A stretch of DNA of 5,482 bases. Origin: Bacillota bacterium. GTDB lineage: Bacteria > Bacillota > Clostridia > Acetivibrionales > DSM-1351. The stretch covers positions 1-5,482 of the forward strand of contig JAEZIV010000144.1 in the NCBI GenBank assembly GCA_023436515.1, read 5' to 3'. Position numbers and translations under genes: made by a program. Below the pieces are notes generated by a model. That model did not search any database and had not been told where the DNA came from. It saw only the letters and a program-made list of their open reading frames with translations. Shown here one piece after another: positions 1 through 5,159 of this stretch; positions within the stretch are counted from its first letter, which is position 1, and each line of letters opens with the position of its first letter.

Positions 1-418
1 TTATAAGAGACAGGTTCCTGAAGCCTGTAATTGCATGAACTTCAGCCCCCAGTGAGTGAAGCTTTTTCGCCTGAGGATATGCTATGGCAGTACCCAAGCC
101 GCCTCCAATTACAGCAACCTTCTTGTATCCCTCCAAATGAGATGCAACACCAAGGGGACCTACAAAATCGAGAAGTGTATCCCCCTCATTCATTTCTGCC
201 AAAACCCTCGTTGACTTTCCTACAATCTGAAAAATTATTGTAACTGTTCCCTTTTCTCTATCAAAATCAGCAATTGTAAGAGGAATTCTCTCTCCAGCCT
301 CATCTATCCTAAATATGATGAATTGTCCCGGTTCTGCCTTTTTTGCGACATAAGGTGCCTCTATATCCATACGAACAACATAAGGATTCAAGATCTCTTT
401 TTCTACAATTTTATACAT
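1..418 (-). CDS. nfnA: NfnA/SudB-type FAD/NAD(P)-binding electron-transfer subunit, N-terminal part (partial at window edge)
   Basis: The 139 visible codons run open from ATG at 418 to the left edge, about half of a family usually near 280 residues. The first ~95 residues form a ferredoxin-reductase-like FAD domain with the family signature RIPLTIAD at 44-51. A Rossmann nucleotide-binding segment follows (VAVIGGGLGTAIAYP, 101-115). The missing half should hold the rest of the NAD(P) domain and the cysteines for a [2Fe-2S] cluster. Known for the family: it pairs with a GltD-like NfnB subunit for electron-bifurcating ferredoxin:NADP+ transhydrogenation, or acts as sulfide dehydrogenase subunit SudB; PyrK is a more distant relative. 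The start is fixed by AGGGGG at 424-429, five bases before the ATG. It begins 25 bp after the spoIVFB-type gene with no terminator between them, so cotranscription is likely. The last four residues may be adapter sequence (see findings). The family call is firm; NfnA versus SudB cannot be settled without the partner gene. Confidence 0.82.
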   Translation of the reverse strand, partial: MYKIVEKEILNPYVVRMDIEAPYVAKKAEPGQFIIFRIDEAGERIPLTIADFDREKGTVTIIFQIVGKSTRVLAEMNEGDTLLDFVGPLGVASHLEGYKKVAVIGGGLGTAIAYPQAKKLHSLGAEVHAITGFRNLSLI

Positions 419-443
419 AAGTACCCCCTATTTGTATAAGACG

Positions 444-1361
444 CTAGATGTTCCCACTATGAACATTATACTCTATCTGCAGTAAATTATCAAACGTTGC
501 ATCTTGGGAAGCTATGATAAGCCAGTCGAGAATCTCCTGCTCCGTTAGTACCTTTACCACCTTAAAATCCTCATCTAATACATGAACAATGTGAAATTTG
601 TCAACATGATCCATTGCCTTTATGGCCTCTCTAAGCCTCATGCTTTTTATCACAACTATAGCTCGTGCCGGATAAACACCTTTTTCCGCAATTTTCGACT
701 TTCTGAAGATAAAGCTCTTGATGTTCATAAAAGCTGCTTCCTCCTTGCTTTTACTTAAGCTCATTAAAATATAAACGCCTATGAATAATAGACTGGGGTT
801 ACTCCTTTTAAGGATGTAGGCTGCCACGCCTAACAAAAGAATTCCCATAGATAAAAGGATTGACAGAGAACGCAGCACCTTTTCTACCTTAAAAATTCCA
901 TATCTTGAAGATAAAAGCTCCAAAAAAAGTCTGCCACCGTCCAGTGGCACAATAGGAATCAGATTAAAGACTCCAAGATACATATTTATTATTGCTCCTA
1001 GAGCTATAAGCGGGCTGTGTATATAATTGTTGAATAGCATAAGAAAAAAGAGGCCGGAAATAAGAAGGCTGCATAAGGGTCCTGCCCCATAAATCAATAT
1101 TCTCTGTCCCCTGCTGCAGCAAGTATCGTCGATTTCTGCATTGAGCCCTACAGGAAGAATCCGCAGGCTATACACCTTTGCTCCTGAAATAAATGCAAAG
1201 AGCATATGAGCAGCTTCATGAGCTGCAATAAAGCCCAGGGTCAGCATATATTCAGCCATGGCTCCGGTTAATAAGGCCCCAATAAAAACCCCTAAAATAA
1301 AGATATTAATTGATACCCTGAAACCTGTAAAATTGAAATTTATCGTTACTCCAATTTTCAT
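444..1361 (-). CDS. spoIVFB: SpoIVFB-type M50 intramembrane zinc metalloprotease
   Basis: A 305-residue polytopic membrane protein of the site-2-protease family. In B. subtilis SpoIVFB cleaves pro-sigma-K in the membrane around the forespore. Visible evidence: zinc motif HEAAH at 48-52 inside a hydrophobic segment, GAGP at 92-95, and the third-ligand motif NLIPIVPLDGG at 133-143 with Asp141. About six hydrophobic segments span residues 17-203. A soluble tail (about 215-305) resembles the single CBS domain that ends SpoIVFB; length is close to the B. subtilis protein (288). The ATG has no convincing Shine-Dalgarno: only CCGGG lies near, and AAGGGA is too far upstream. Translation may therefore be weak or the start slightly different, although the N-terminus aligns well with the family. 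The upstream neighbour is a SpoIVFA-like M23 protein, which supports the sporulation role. Clostridial substrates may differ from those in Bacillus. Confidence 0.88.
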   Translation of the reverse strand: MKIGVTINFNFTGFRVSINIFILGVFIGALLTGAMAEYMLTLGFIAAHEAAHMLFAFISGAKVYSLRILPVGLNAEIDDTCCSRGQRILIYGAGPLCSLLISGLFFLMLFNNYIHSPLIALGAIINMYLGVFNLIPIVPLDGGRLFLELLSSRYGIFKVEKVLRSLSILLSMGILLLGVAAYILKRSNPSLLFIGVYILMSLSKSKEEAAFMNIKSFIFRKSKIAEKGVYPARAIVVIKSMRLREAIKAMDHVDKFHIVHVLDEDFKVVKVLTEQEILDWLIIASQDATFDNLLQIEYNVHSGNI

Positions 1362-1420
1362 TATATATAACCCGGTATATTCCCTTATCTAATAACAGGT
1401 ATAGAAAATTATGTGAAACG

Positions 1421-1449
1421 AGGCTTGAATTAAATAACCCTTCAAGCCT
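1421..1449 (-). other. Perfect 9-bp stem-loop between the spoIVFA-like and spoIVFB genes
   Basis: Arms AGGCTTGAA and TTCAAGCCT (1421-1429 and 1441-1449) enclose an 11-base loop. On the minus-strand transcript the stem lies about 17 bases after the M23 gene stop and about 60 bases before the protease start. No T-run follows on either strand, so this is not a classical intrinsic terminator. It could be an mRNA processing or stability hairpin that sets the ratio of the two products. The structure is directly visible; its role is unknown. Confidence 0.55.
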
Positions 1450-1465
1450 AACAAATTATAAAAAA

Positions 1466-2398
1466 TTACTGATTTATAAAGCTTAGCAGCTTCTCAGGGT
1501 CCACAGCCTTATCATCCTTCCATATCTCATAATGTAGGTAAGCTCCAGAGACTCTCTCTGTGTCACCAACCTTTGCAATTACATCACCCTGCTTTACCTT
1601 CTGACCTTTTTGTGCAACAATTATAGAGCAATGCGCATAGACTGTGGATATTCCTCCGTTATGCTGAATCTTAACGTAGTTGTCATACTCAGGACTTGAA
1701 CCTGCTTCAACAACCTCACCATCAAGTGCAGCCTTAATATTTGAGCCCACATTTGCTTTTATGTCAATTCCGGAGTGAAATGTGGTTTTACCGCTTAATG
1801 GATCAGTTCTTATTCCAAAGGGAGAATCAATATCACCCTTAATCGGGATAATGAAGGAATACTTGTCAGCTAGTGCTTTGATTTCCTTTTCCTCCAGAAC
1901 CGGCGTTTGAGTAATGGCACTAATGTTATCACTTATTGAACTGCTGAAGGTCTGATCACCACTGCTGGGTTCTGTGACTGGTTTGGAAGTGCCTGACACC
2001 TGATCTGATACTTCTTCCTTTCCGATACTATCTCCAGTATTTGTCATCCCAGGTACATCCTCAGACTTTTTTGAATCAAGCTCGGAGGTGAGGCTGTCTG
2101 CACCTATGGCAGTACTCTCTTTCGCTGTAGGTAAGGTAATGCCAAGGGCTGTTGCTGCCTTAAGCAAATATTTGTTTGCATCAAAGTTGTCGGTTGCTAC
2201 CAACCTGACCCTCGAAATAATAAAGTTGGTTGCAGGGGTATTTGCAGCCTTACACAAAGCGAACACCGATAAAAACACGACAACTGCCAGCAATTTAGCG
2301 GCAAACACCGTAGACATGGTATCATTATTATCCTTTTTTCTCCTTCTCTGAGGATTTGTCTGTCTAGAGTACTTTGGCCTGACTATCATTTCATCCAT
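1466..2398 (-). CDS. spoIVFA: SpoIVFA-like membrane-anchored M23 (LytM-domain) protein
   Basis: From the preferred start this is 310 residues. A basic cytoplasmic head (cluster RRRKK near 18-22) is followed by one membrane helix at about 31-49, a Ser/Thr-rich low-complexity stretch (about 90-165) and a C-terminal M23/LytM domain (about 185-310). Zinc-ligand motif HSGID is present (His208, Asp212), as are YAH (His256) and His289, but the usual HxH reads YLH: the first His is Tyr287. The domain may therefore be a non-hydrolytic scaffold, as in B. subtilis SpoIVFA, or have altered activity. Position directly before a SpoIVFB-type protease supports SpoIVFA (anchor and inhibitor of SpoIVFB) over a cell-wall hydrolase. 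A longer reading from 2434 exists, but GGGAGA at 2403-2408 sits four bases before the ATG at 2398 and the extra codons lie inside a repeat shared with minC. The gene follows its own sigma-E-like promoter. The M23 call is firm; SpoIVFA identity rests on context. Confidence 0.82.
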   Translation of the reverse strand: MDEMIVRPKYSRQTNPQRRRKKDNNDTMSTVFAAKLLAVVVFLSVFALCKAANTPATNFIISRVRLVATDNFDANKYLLKAATALGITLPTAKESTAIGADSLTSELDSKKSEDVPGMTNTGDSIGKEEVSDQVSGTSKPVTEPSSGDQTFSSSISDNISAITQTPVLEEKEIKALADKYSFIIPIKGDIDSPFGIRTDPLSGKTTFHSGIDIKANVGSNIKAALDGEVVEAGSSPEYDNYVKIQHNGGISTVYAHCSIIVAQKGQKVKQGDVIAKVGDTERVSGAYLHYEIWKDDKAVDPEKLLSFINQ

Positions 2399-2431
2399 AT
2401 AATCTCCCATTCTACGCTCTTTGGCGTACAT
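2396..2431 (-). repeat. Hairpin-plus-RBS leader module, copy at the spoIVFA-like gene
   Basis: Read on the minus strand, this 36-bp stretch closely matches 5027-5062 before minC. Both begin ATGTACGC, contain a small TACGC...GCGTA hairpin, continue GCGTAGA(A)TGGG(G/A)GA, and end TTATATG at the start codon. Here the stem is five bases (2413-2417 with 2424-2428) around a six-base loop. The module supplies the Shine-Dalgarno and creates a spurious in-frame upstream ATG. It looks like one family of repeats rather than chance, because similarity covers the whole module with only small indels. Confidence 0.6.
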
Positions 2432-2468
2432 CATAATTACAAAAGCCGCTTTGGGTTTTTCATAGGTT

Positions 2469-2504
2469 AAGCATCAAGCTCTATTCTTGTCCCAATTGAT
2501 GCTT
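2469..2504 (-). promoter_or_regulatory. Leader hairpin at the predicted 5' end of the spoIVFA-like mRNA
   Basis: Arms AAGCATCAA and TTGATGCTT (2469-2477 and 2496-2504) pair perfectly over nine bases around an 18-base loop. No T-run follows, so it is not a terminator. It starts where transcription from the sigma-E-like promoter is expected to begin, and would form the very 5' end of a leader of about 105 nt. It could protect the mRNA or, as DNA, be a two-fold operator. The structure is seen; the role is inferred. Confidence 0.5.
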
Positions 2505-2510
2505 TACTTA

Positions 2511-2539
2511 ATTATATTTAGGAGCTTCTGATAATATTC
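2511..2539 (-). promoter_or_regulatory. Candidate sigma-E promoter for the spoIVFA-like/spoIVFB genes
   Basis: The minus strand shows GAATATT (2533-2539), a 14-base spacer, then AATATAAT (2511-2518). Sigma-E promoters of endospore formers use roughly KMATATT, 13-15 bases, CATACAAT; this -35 matches fully and this -10 matches six of eight. The B. subtilis spoIVF operon is sigma-E controlled. The TATAAT inside the -10 could also serve sigma-A, but no good TTGACA lies 17 bases upstream. Confidence 0.5.
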
Positions 2540-2581
2540 ATATCTTCATTTTTTAGTTATACACTTCTGAGCTGAAGAAAT

Positions 2582-2612
2582 AAAAAACAGCCTGAGCATA
2601 TGCCCGGGCTGT
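2582..2612 (-). terminator. Intrinsic terminator after the mgsA-like gene
   Basis: Minus-strand arms ACAGCCCGGGCA and TGCTCAGGCTGT (2587-2612) form a GC-rich stem with one mismatch and one G-U pair. Six T residues follow directly (2582-2587). It lies 25 bases after the mgsA-like stop and ends the min transcript, separating it from the sporulation genes. Confidence 0.88.
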
Positions 2613-2637
2613 AGTTATTTGATACTTATATGTGATT

Positions 2638-3024
2638 TTATCGAAGTAATTCTCTCCACGCAAGATCCTCTCGTTCAAGACCTTTTATCAGCACTTCAGC
2701 TGTAGCTATATTTGTAGCATAAGGTATATTGTTTGCATCGCAATGCTTGAAAAGCAAAAAAGTATTGGTATCATTTTCGGTATAGGCATCTCTGAAATAA
2801 ATCAAAAGGTCTATCTCATTACATGCAATACTTGCTCCCAGCTGCTGCGCACCGAGATTACAATAGGCAAGCAGATTGATATTGAGCCCTGTAGCCTTGT
2901 TTATCACAATTCCCGTTGATCGGGTAGCAATAAGATGGTGTCCCTGTAAAATATACTTATAGGCTATGCAAAAACTAGCCATCAATTCTTTTTTATTATC
3001 ATGAGCTATAAATGCAATATTCAT
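2638..3024 (-). CDS. mgsA: Divergent methylglyoxal synthase (MgsA) homologue, probably altered or lost activity
   Basis: 128 residues, near the usual bacterial length (about 130-150). The MGS fold is clear: NIAFIAHD at 2-9, KATG 43-46, IPYATNIATAEVLI 100-113, and a C-terminal LAWRELLR. MgsA normally converts dihydroxyacetone phosphate to methylglyoxal and phosphate in the cytosol. Key positions are changed. The ATGTTG phosphate loop reads ATRSTG (33-38). The GPxGGDQQ segment holding the catalytic Asp (Asp71 in E. coli) reads CNLGAQQ (55-61), one residue short and without Asp. PHEPD (E. coli His98, Asp101) is replaced by a shorter Asn/Thr-rich stretch (about 83-89). His8, Asp9 and Lys12 remain. 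Reading frame and flanks are intact, so this is divergence, not a frameshift. The nearest upstream AAAGG is 16 bases before the ATG, so the ribosome binding site is poor. It follows minE by 25 bp and precedes the terminator. MgsA ancestry is firm; enzyme activity is doubtful. Confidence 0.85.
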   Translation of the reverse strand: MNIAFIAHDNKKELMASFCIAYKYILQGHHLIATRSTGIVINKATGLNINLLAYCNLGAQQLGASIACNEIDLLIYFRDAYTENDTNTFLLFKHCDANNIPYATNIATAEVLIKGLEREDLAWRELLR

Positions 3025-3049
3025 GGTTAAAATTCACATACCTTTAGTT

Positions 3050-3334
3050 TTATTTACCTGCATTCCTTACATTTTTAATAGGTATATTCGCTACTAATGC
3101 CGGAACAATTCTATCTCCTTCATCACTTTTAGTTCTTGTAAGCTGTATGTCGAGAGCACTTTCGTCTATCTCCATGTAATGCTGTATAACCTTAATTATC
3201 TCACCCTTTACCATTTCAAGAAATTCTGGAGAAACATTGGCTCTATCGTGTATCAGTACCAACTGCAGTCTCTCTTTGGCTACATCCTTCGATGGTTTAG
3301 ATCTGCCAAAGATCTTTGAAAAATCAATCAGCAT
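3050..3334 (-). CDS. minE: Cell division topological specificity factor MinE
   Basis: 94 residues, normal for MinE. An N-terminal membrane-binding segment (MLIDFSKIFG) is followed by the MinD-binding, anti-MinCD helix region at about 16-31 (KDVAKERLQLVLIHDR). The C-terminal dimerisation domain holds beta strands ALDIQLTR (60-67) and PALVANIPIK (78-87). MinE stimulates MinD ATPase and drives Min oscillation, keeping MinCD away from midcell. The ATG is preceded by GGAGG at 3343-3347 with an eight-base spacer, and the minD stop codon (TAAGGAGG) touches that site, so the two genes are translated from one mRNA. Having MinE rather than the DivIVA/MinJ system of B. subtilis is usual in many clostridia. 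Confidence 0.96.
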   Translation of the reverse strand: MLIDFSKIFGRSKPSKDVAKERLQLVLIHDRANVSPEFLEMVKGEIIKVIQHYMEIDESALDIQLTRTKSDEGDRIVPALVANIPIKNVRNAGK

Positions 3335-3347
3335 CCCCTATTCCTCC

Positions 3348-4148
3348 TTATGTAGATTTAAACCCTAACAGTTTTTTAAATTTACTAATCAATCCATCCT
3401 CTGATTCAAGGTTCAAAATTGGAACGTCCTCACCCTGAATCCTTCTTGTTACGTTTCTATATGCTTGTCCGGCAAGAGATTTCTCGTCATTTACAGCGGG
3501 TTCCCCTCTGTTTGTTGAAATAACTATTTTTTCATCATCGGGAACAACACCAATAAGGTCAATGGCAAGTATATCGATTATATCTTCTATACTCATCATA
3601 TCTCCCCGTTTTACCATATCAATTTTCACCCTGTTGATAAGCAGTTTTGGGTTTCTTAATTCATTTGCTTCAAGTAAGCCGACAATACGGTCTGCATCTC
3701 TAACGGCAGACACCTCAGGGGTTGTAACAACAATTGCTCTGTTTGCTCCAGCAATTGCATTTTTAAAGCCCTGTTCTATACCAGCCGGACAGTCAATGAT
3801 TATGTAATCATATTCTTCCTTCAATTCATTGACCAGGTTAATCATTTGCTCAGGAGAAATAGCTGATTTGTCTCTGGTCTGGGCTGCCGGTAATAAAAAC
3901 AACCCATCATATCTTTTATCCTTTATTAGCGCCTGCTTTACCCTGCATACTCCTTCTACAACATCAACCAAATCATATACTATCCTGTTTTCCAGCCCCA
4001 TTACAACATCGAGATTTCGAAGTCCGATATCAGTGTCAATCAGTACAACCTTATTACCCGCCAGTGCCAGGCCTGTACCAATGTTGGCAGTTGTTGTTGT
4101 TTTTCCAACACCGCCTTTCCCAGATGTAATTACAATTACCTCGCCCAT
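3348..4148 (-). CDS. minD: Septum site-determining ATPase MinD
   Basis: 266 residues, typical length. The deviant Walker A motif GKGGVGKTTT is at 10-19, the switch region DTDIGLRNLD at 38-47, and Walker B IIIDCPAG at 117-124. A C-terminal amphipathic membrane-targeting helix (GLISKFKKLLGF, 252-263) ends the protein. MinD dimerises with ATP on the membrane, recruits MinC and is released by MinE. An upstream TTG at 4163 gives a longer frame, but ATG at 4148 is preferred: GGAGG (4157-4161) lies eight bases upstream and the protein then begins MGEVIVITSGKGG as in the family. The gene has its own promoter in the gap after minC and is coupled to minE. Confidence 0.97.
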   Translation of the reverse strand: MGEVIVITSGKGGVGKTTTTANIGTGLALAGNKVVLIDTDIGLRNLDVVMGLENRIVYDLVDVVEGVCRVKQALIKDKRYDGLFLLPAAQTRDKSAISPEQMINLVNELKEEYDYIIIDCPAGIEQGFKNAIAGANRAIVVTTPEVSAVRDADRIVGLLEANELRNPKLLINRVKIDMVKRGDMMSIEDIIDILAIDLIGVVPDDEKIVISTNRGEPAVNDEKSLAGQAYRNVTRRIQGEDVPILNLESEDGLISKFKKLLGFKST

Positions 4149-4229
4149 ACAGCTTGCCTCCAATTCTTATCCAAAGAAATGATATTTACATAAATTTACT
4201 ATTTATTAATATAAAGTCATACACATAAA

Positions 4230-4258
4230 ACTATATATTTGTTTTAGTATTTTGTCAA
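4230..4258 (-). promoter_or_regulatory. Strong sigma-A promoter for minD-minE-mgsA
   Basis: The minus strand shows a perfect -35 TTGACA (4253-4258), a 17-base spacer, and TATAGT (4230-4235) as -10, one base from consensus. Transcription would start near 4223, giving a leader of about 75 nt before minD. No obvious structure lies in that AT-rich leader. Confidence 0.75.
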
Positions 4259-4276
4259 TTCATCTTACTTCTAATT

Positions 4277-4314
4277 AAAAAAAATTTGTACGGTAGTTAA
4301 AGGCTAATACCAAA
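4277..4314 (-). terminator. Possible weak intrinsic terminator after minC
   Basis: On the minus strand GGTATTA pairs with TAACTACC (one bulged C) around loop GCCTT, between 4292 and 4311. The stem may extend by TTT/AAA across a GTAC bulge. Eight T residues follow (4277-4284). The stem is short and AT-rich, so termination would be partial at best. It lies shortly after the minC stop and upstream of the minD promoter. Confidence 0.4.
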
Positions 4315-4327
4315 GCATGGCGAATCC

Positions 4328-5029
4328 TTATACATTTCTGATGGATGTAGGAAGATAGCGCTCAACATATAACATATCACCTTTAACGTAAGCCATTTCG
4401 GGTATATGATTAACAGCCGAGGCCTTCTCATCAGGAGGTCTTGTTATAATGTCTGCAATTCTCAGCTGAGTAGGATAAAGCCCCAATGCCGCAACAATTG
4501 CCTCCTTGTTTCCATTGCTTCCGGCATGCACTACTCCTCTTAACATTCCCATAACTACAATATTTCCTGTGGCTTCAATTACAGCTCCCGGATTAACATC
4601 CCCTATTATTACAATATTACCATCAAAGGTGATTAATTGGCCTGACCTTACAGTTCCCCGATAGAATTTAGTCTGACCCTCCTCTATTCCTTTGAAGTAC
4701 ATATATTTCTTTATTTGATTATTTCTTTCCCCGGATGCAGCAGAATTATTCTGAGTACCTATACTGTTGACCTCGGTAACTTCCTCTTCAAAGGATAGTA
4801 TTGTAGCTCCGCTTTCCCTTTTTAATAATTGGTGGAGCTCTTCCTTCTCTGACTCGCTTAATACTCTCCCTTTGTATCTAACAGCCAGCTTGGCTCCTCT
4901 AAAAAACTTTCCCGCATTGTCAATCTTGATCTTCATGCTTTCAACTATTTCTTCAAAGCTGGCATCTTGTTTTAAAATAATTGAAAGACCATTTACTGTT
5001 CCTTTAAAGGTTACTGTACTATCAGTCAT
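4328..5029 (-). CDS. minC: Septum site-determining protein MinC
   Basis: 233 residues from the preferred start. The N-terminal FtsZ-inhibiting domain begins TVTFKGTVNGLSIIL and runs to about residue 84. A polar linker (about 85-110, rich in Asn, Ser, Gly) leads to the C-terminal beta-helix that dimerises and binds MinD, with the RSGQ motif at 128-131, GDVNPGA at 143-149, and ATGNIVVMG then LRGVVHAG. MinC blocks FtsZ assembly away from midcell. An ATG at 5041 would add four residues, but it is part of the Shine-Dalgarno (GGGGGA, 5034-5039). The ATG at 5029, four bases after it, gives the family-like start MTDSTVTFKG. The ribosome binding site comes from a repeat also found before the spoIVFA-like gene. 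minC is separated from minD by 179 bp, an unusually wide gap for these partners. Confidence 0.96.
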   Translation of the reverse strand: MTDSTVTFKGTVNGLSIILKQDASFEEIVESMKIKIDNAGKFFRGAKLAVRYKGRVLSESEKEELHQLLKRESGATILSFEEEVTEVNSIGTQNNSAASGERNNQIKKYMYFKGIEEGQTKFYRGTVRSGQLITFDGNIVIIGDVNPGAVIEATGNIVVMGMLRGVVHAGSNGNKEAIVAALGLYPTQLRIADIITRPPDEKASAVNHIPEMAYVKGDMLYVERYLPTSIRNV

Positions 5030-5062
5030 ATAATCCCCCATCTACGCGCATAGCGCGTACAT
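5027..5062 (-). repeat. Hairpin-plus-RBS leader module, copy at minC
   Basis: Matches 2396-2431 in the same orientation relative to the gene start. It contains a perfect hairpin of seven-base arms TACGCGC/GCGCGTA with a three-base loop (5043-5059), followed at once by ATGGGGGATTATATG. The minC Shine-Dalgarno and start codon are its 3' end. The strong stem sits about four bases before the GGGGGA and could affect ribosome access. Confidence 0.65.
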
Positions 5063-5159
5063 AAATAGTAATAAATAGACACCTGGTGGCTTTTCGCTGT
5101 GCGAAGAACATGGATGTTTGCATTAAACTTTGCTTCGCACTTGTCCCCCATCTACGCGC
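5034..5159 (-). repeat. Repeat element bounded by 16-bp direct repeats between mrdA and minC
   Basis: The 16 bases TCCCCCATCTACGCGC occur identically at 5034-5049 and 5144-5159, 110 bp apart. Between them lie an inverted repeat GTGCGAAG/CTTCGCAC (5099-5106, 5133-5140), a near-palindrome AACATGGATGTT (5107-5118) next to its left arm, and the minC hairpin. This density of symmetry looks like a small palindromic intergenic repeat, or a duplication of the leader module by insertion. No transposase is present. The outer copy overlaps the last base of the upstream gene's stop codon. Confidence 0.6.
5099..5140. repeat. Inverted repeat inside the mrdA-minC gap
   Basis: Eight-base arms GTGCGAAG and CTTCGCAC enclose 26 bases. 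AACATGGATGTT (5107-5118) abuts the left arm, so RNA from either strand could fold as a branched or bulged hairpin. No T-run follows, so a terminator role is unlikely. Confidence 0.6.

Noticed and set aside
31..243. Plus-strand frame of 70 codons opposite the nfnA-like gene
   Set aside because: It is the antisense of a strongly recognisable flavoprotein gene and has no family-like features.
2088..2351. Plus-strand frame opposite the M23 protein, with a hydrophobic stretch
   Set aside because: The hydrophobic look comes from the reverse of the membrane segment and linker codons; no ribosome binding site or independent support.
3562..4182. Plus-strand frames opposite minD
   Set aside because: Ser/Thr/Ile-rich shadow translations of the conserved minD gene.
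4767..5033. Plus-strand frame opposite the minC N-terminus
   Set aside because: Antisense shadow of the conserved MinC N-terminal domain.
5026..5151. A 41-codon minus-strand frame starting ATGGGGGAC and ending with TGA that overlaps the minC ATG (ATGA)
   Set aside because: Its start is the Shine-Dalgarno-like part of the repeat, it has no ribosome binding site of its own, and it simply reads through the palindromic element. The coupling-like overlap is probably accidental.
5027..5158. Riboswitch or cyclic-di-GMP aptamer in the minC leader
   Set aside because: I looked for the conserved cores of common aptamers and found none; the sequence is better explained by repeats and inverted repeats.
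5060..5158. Separate promoter for minC
   Set aside because: TTGACA occurs at the end of the mrdA-like gene but no -10 lies at the right distance, and the AT-rich stretch near 5062-5080 has no matching -35.
2396..5159. CRISPR array from the three similar repeats
   Set aside because: Only two full copies and one partial, nearly 3 kb apart, each tied to a gene start or end, without regular spacers.
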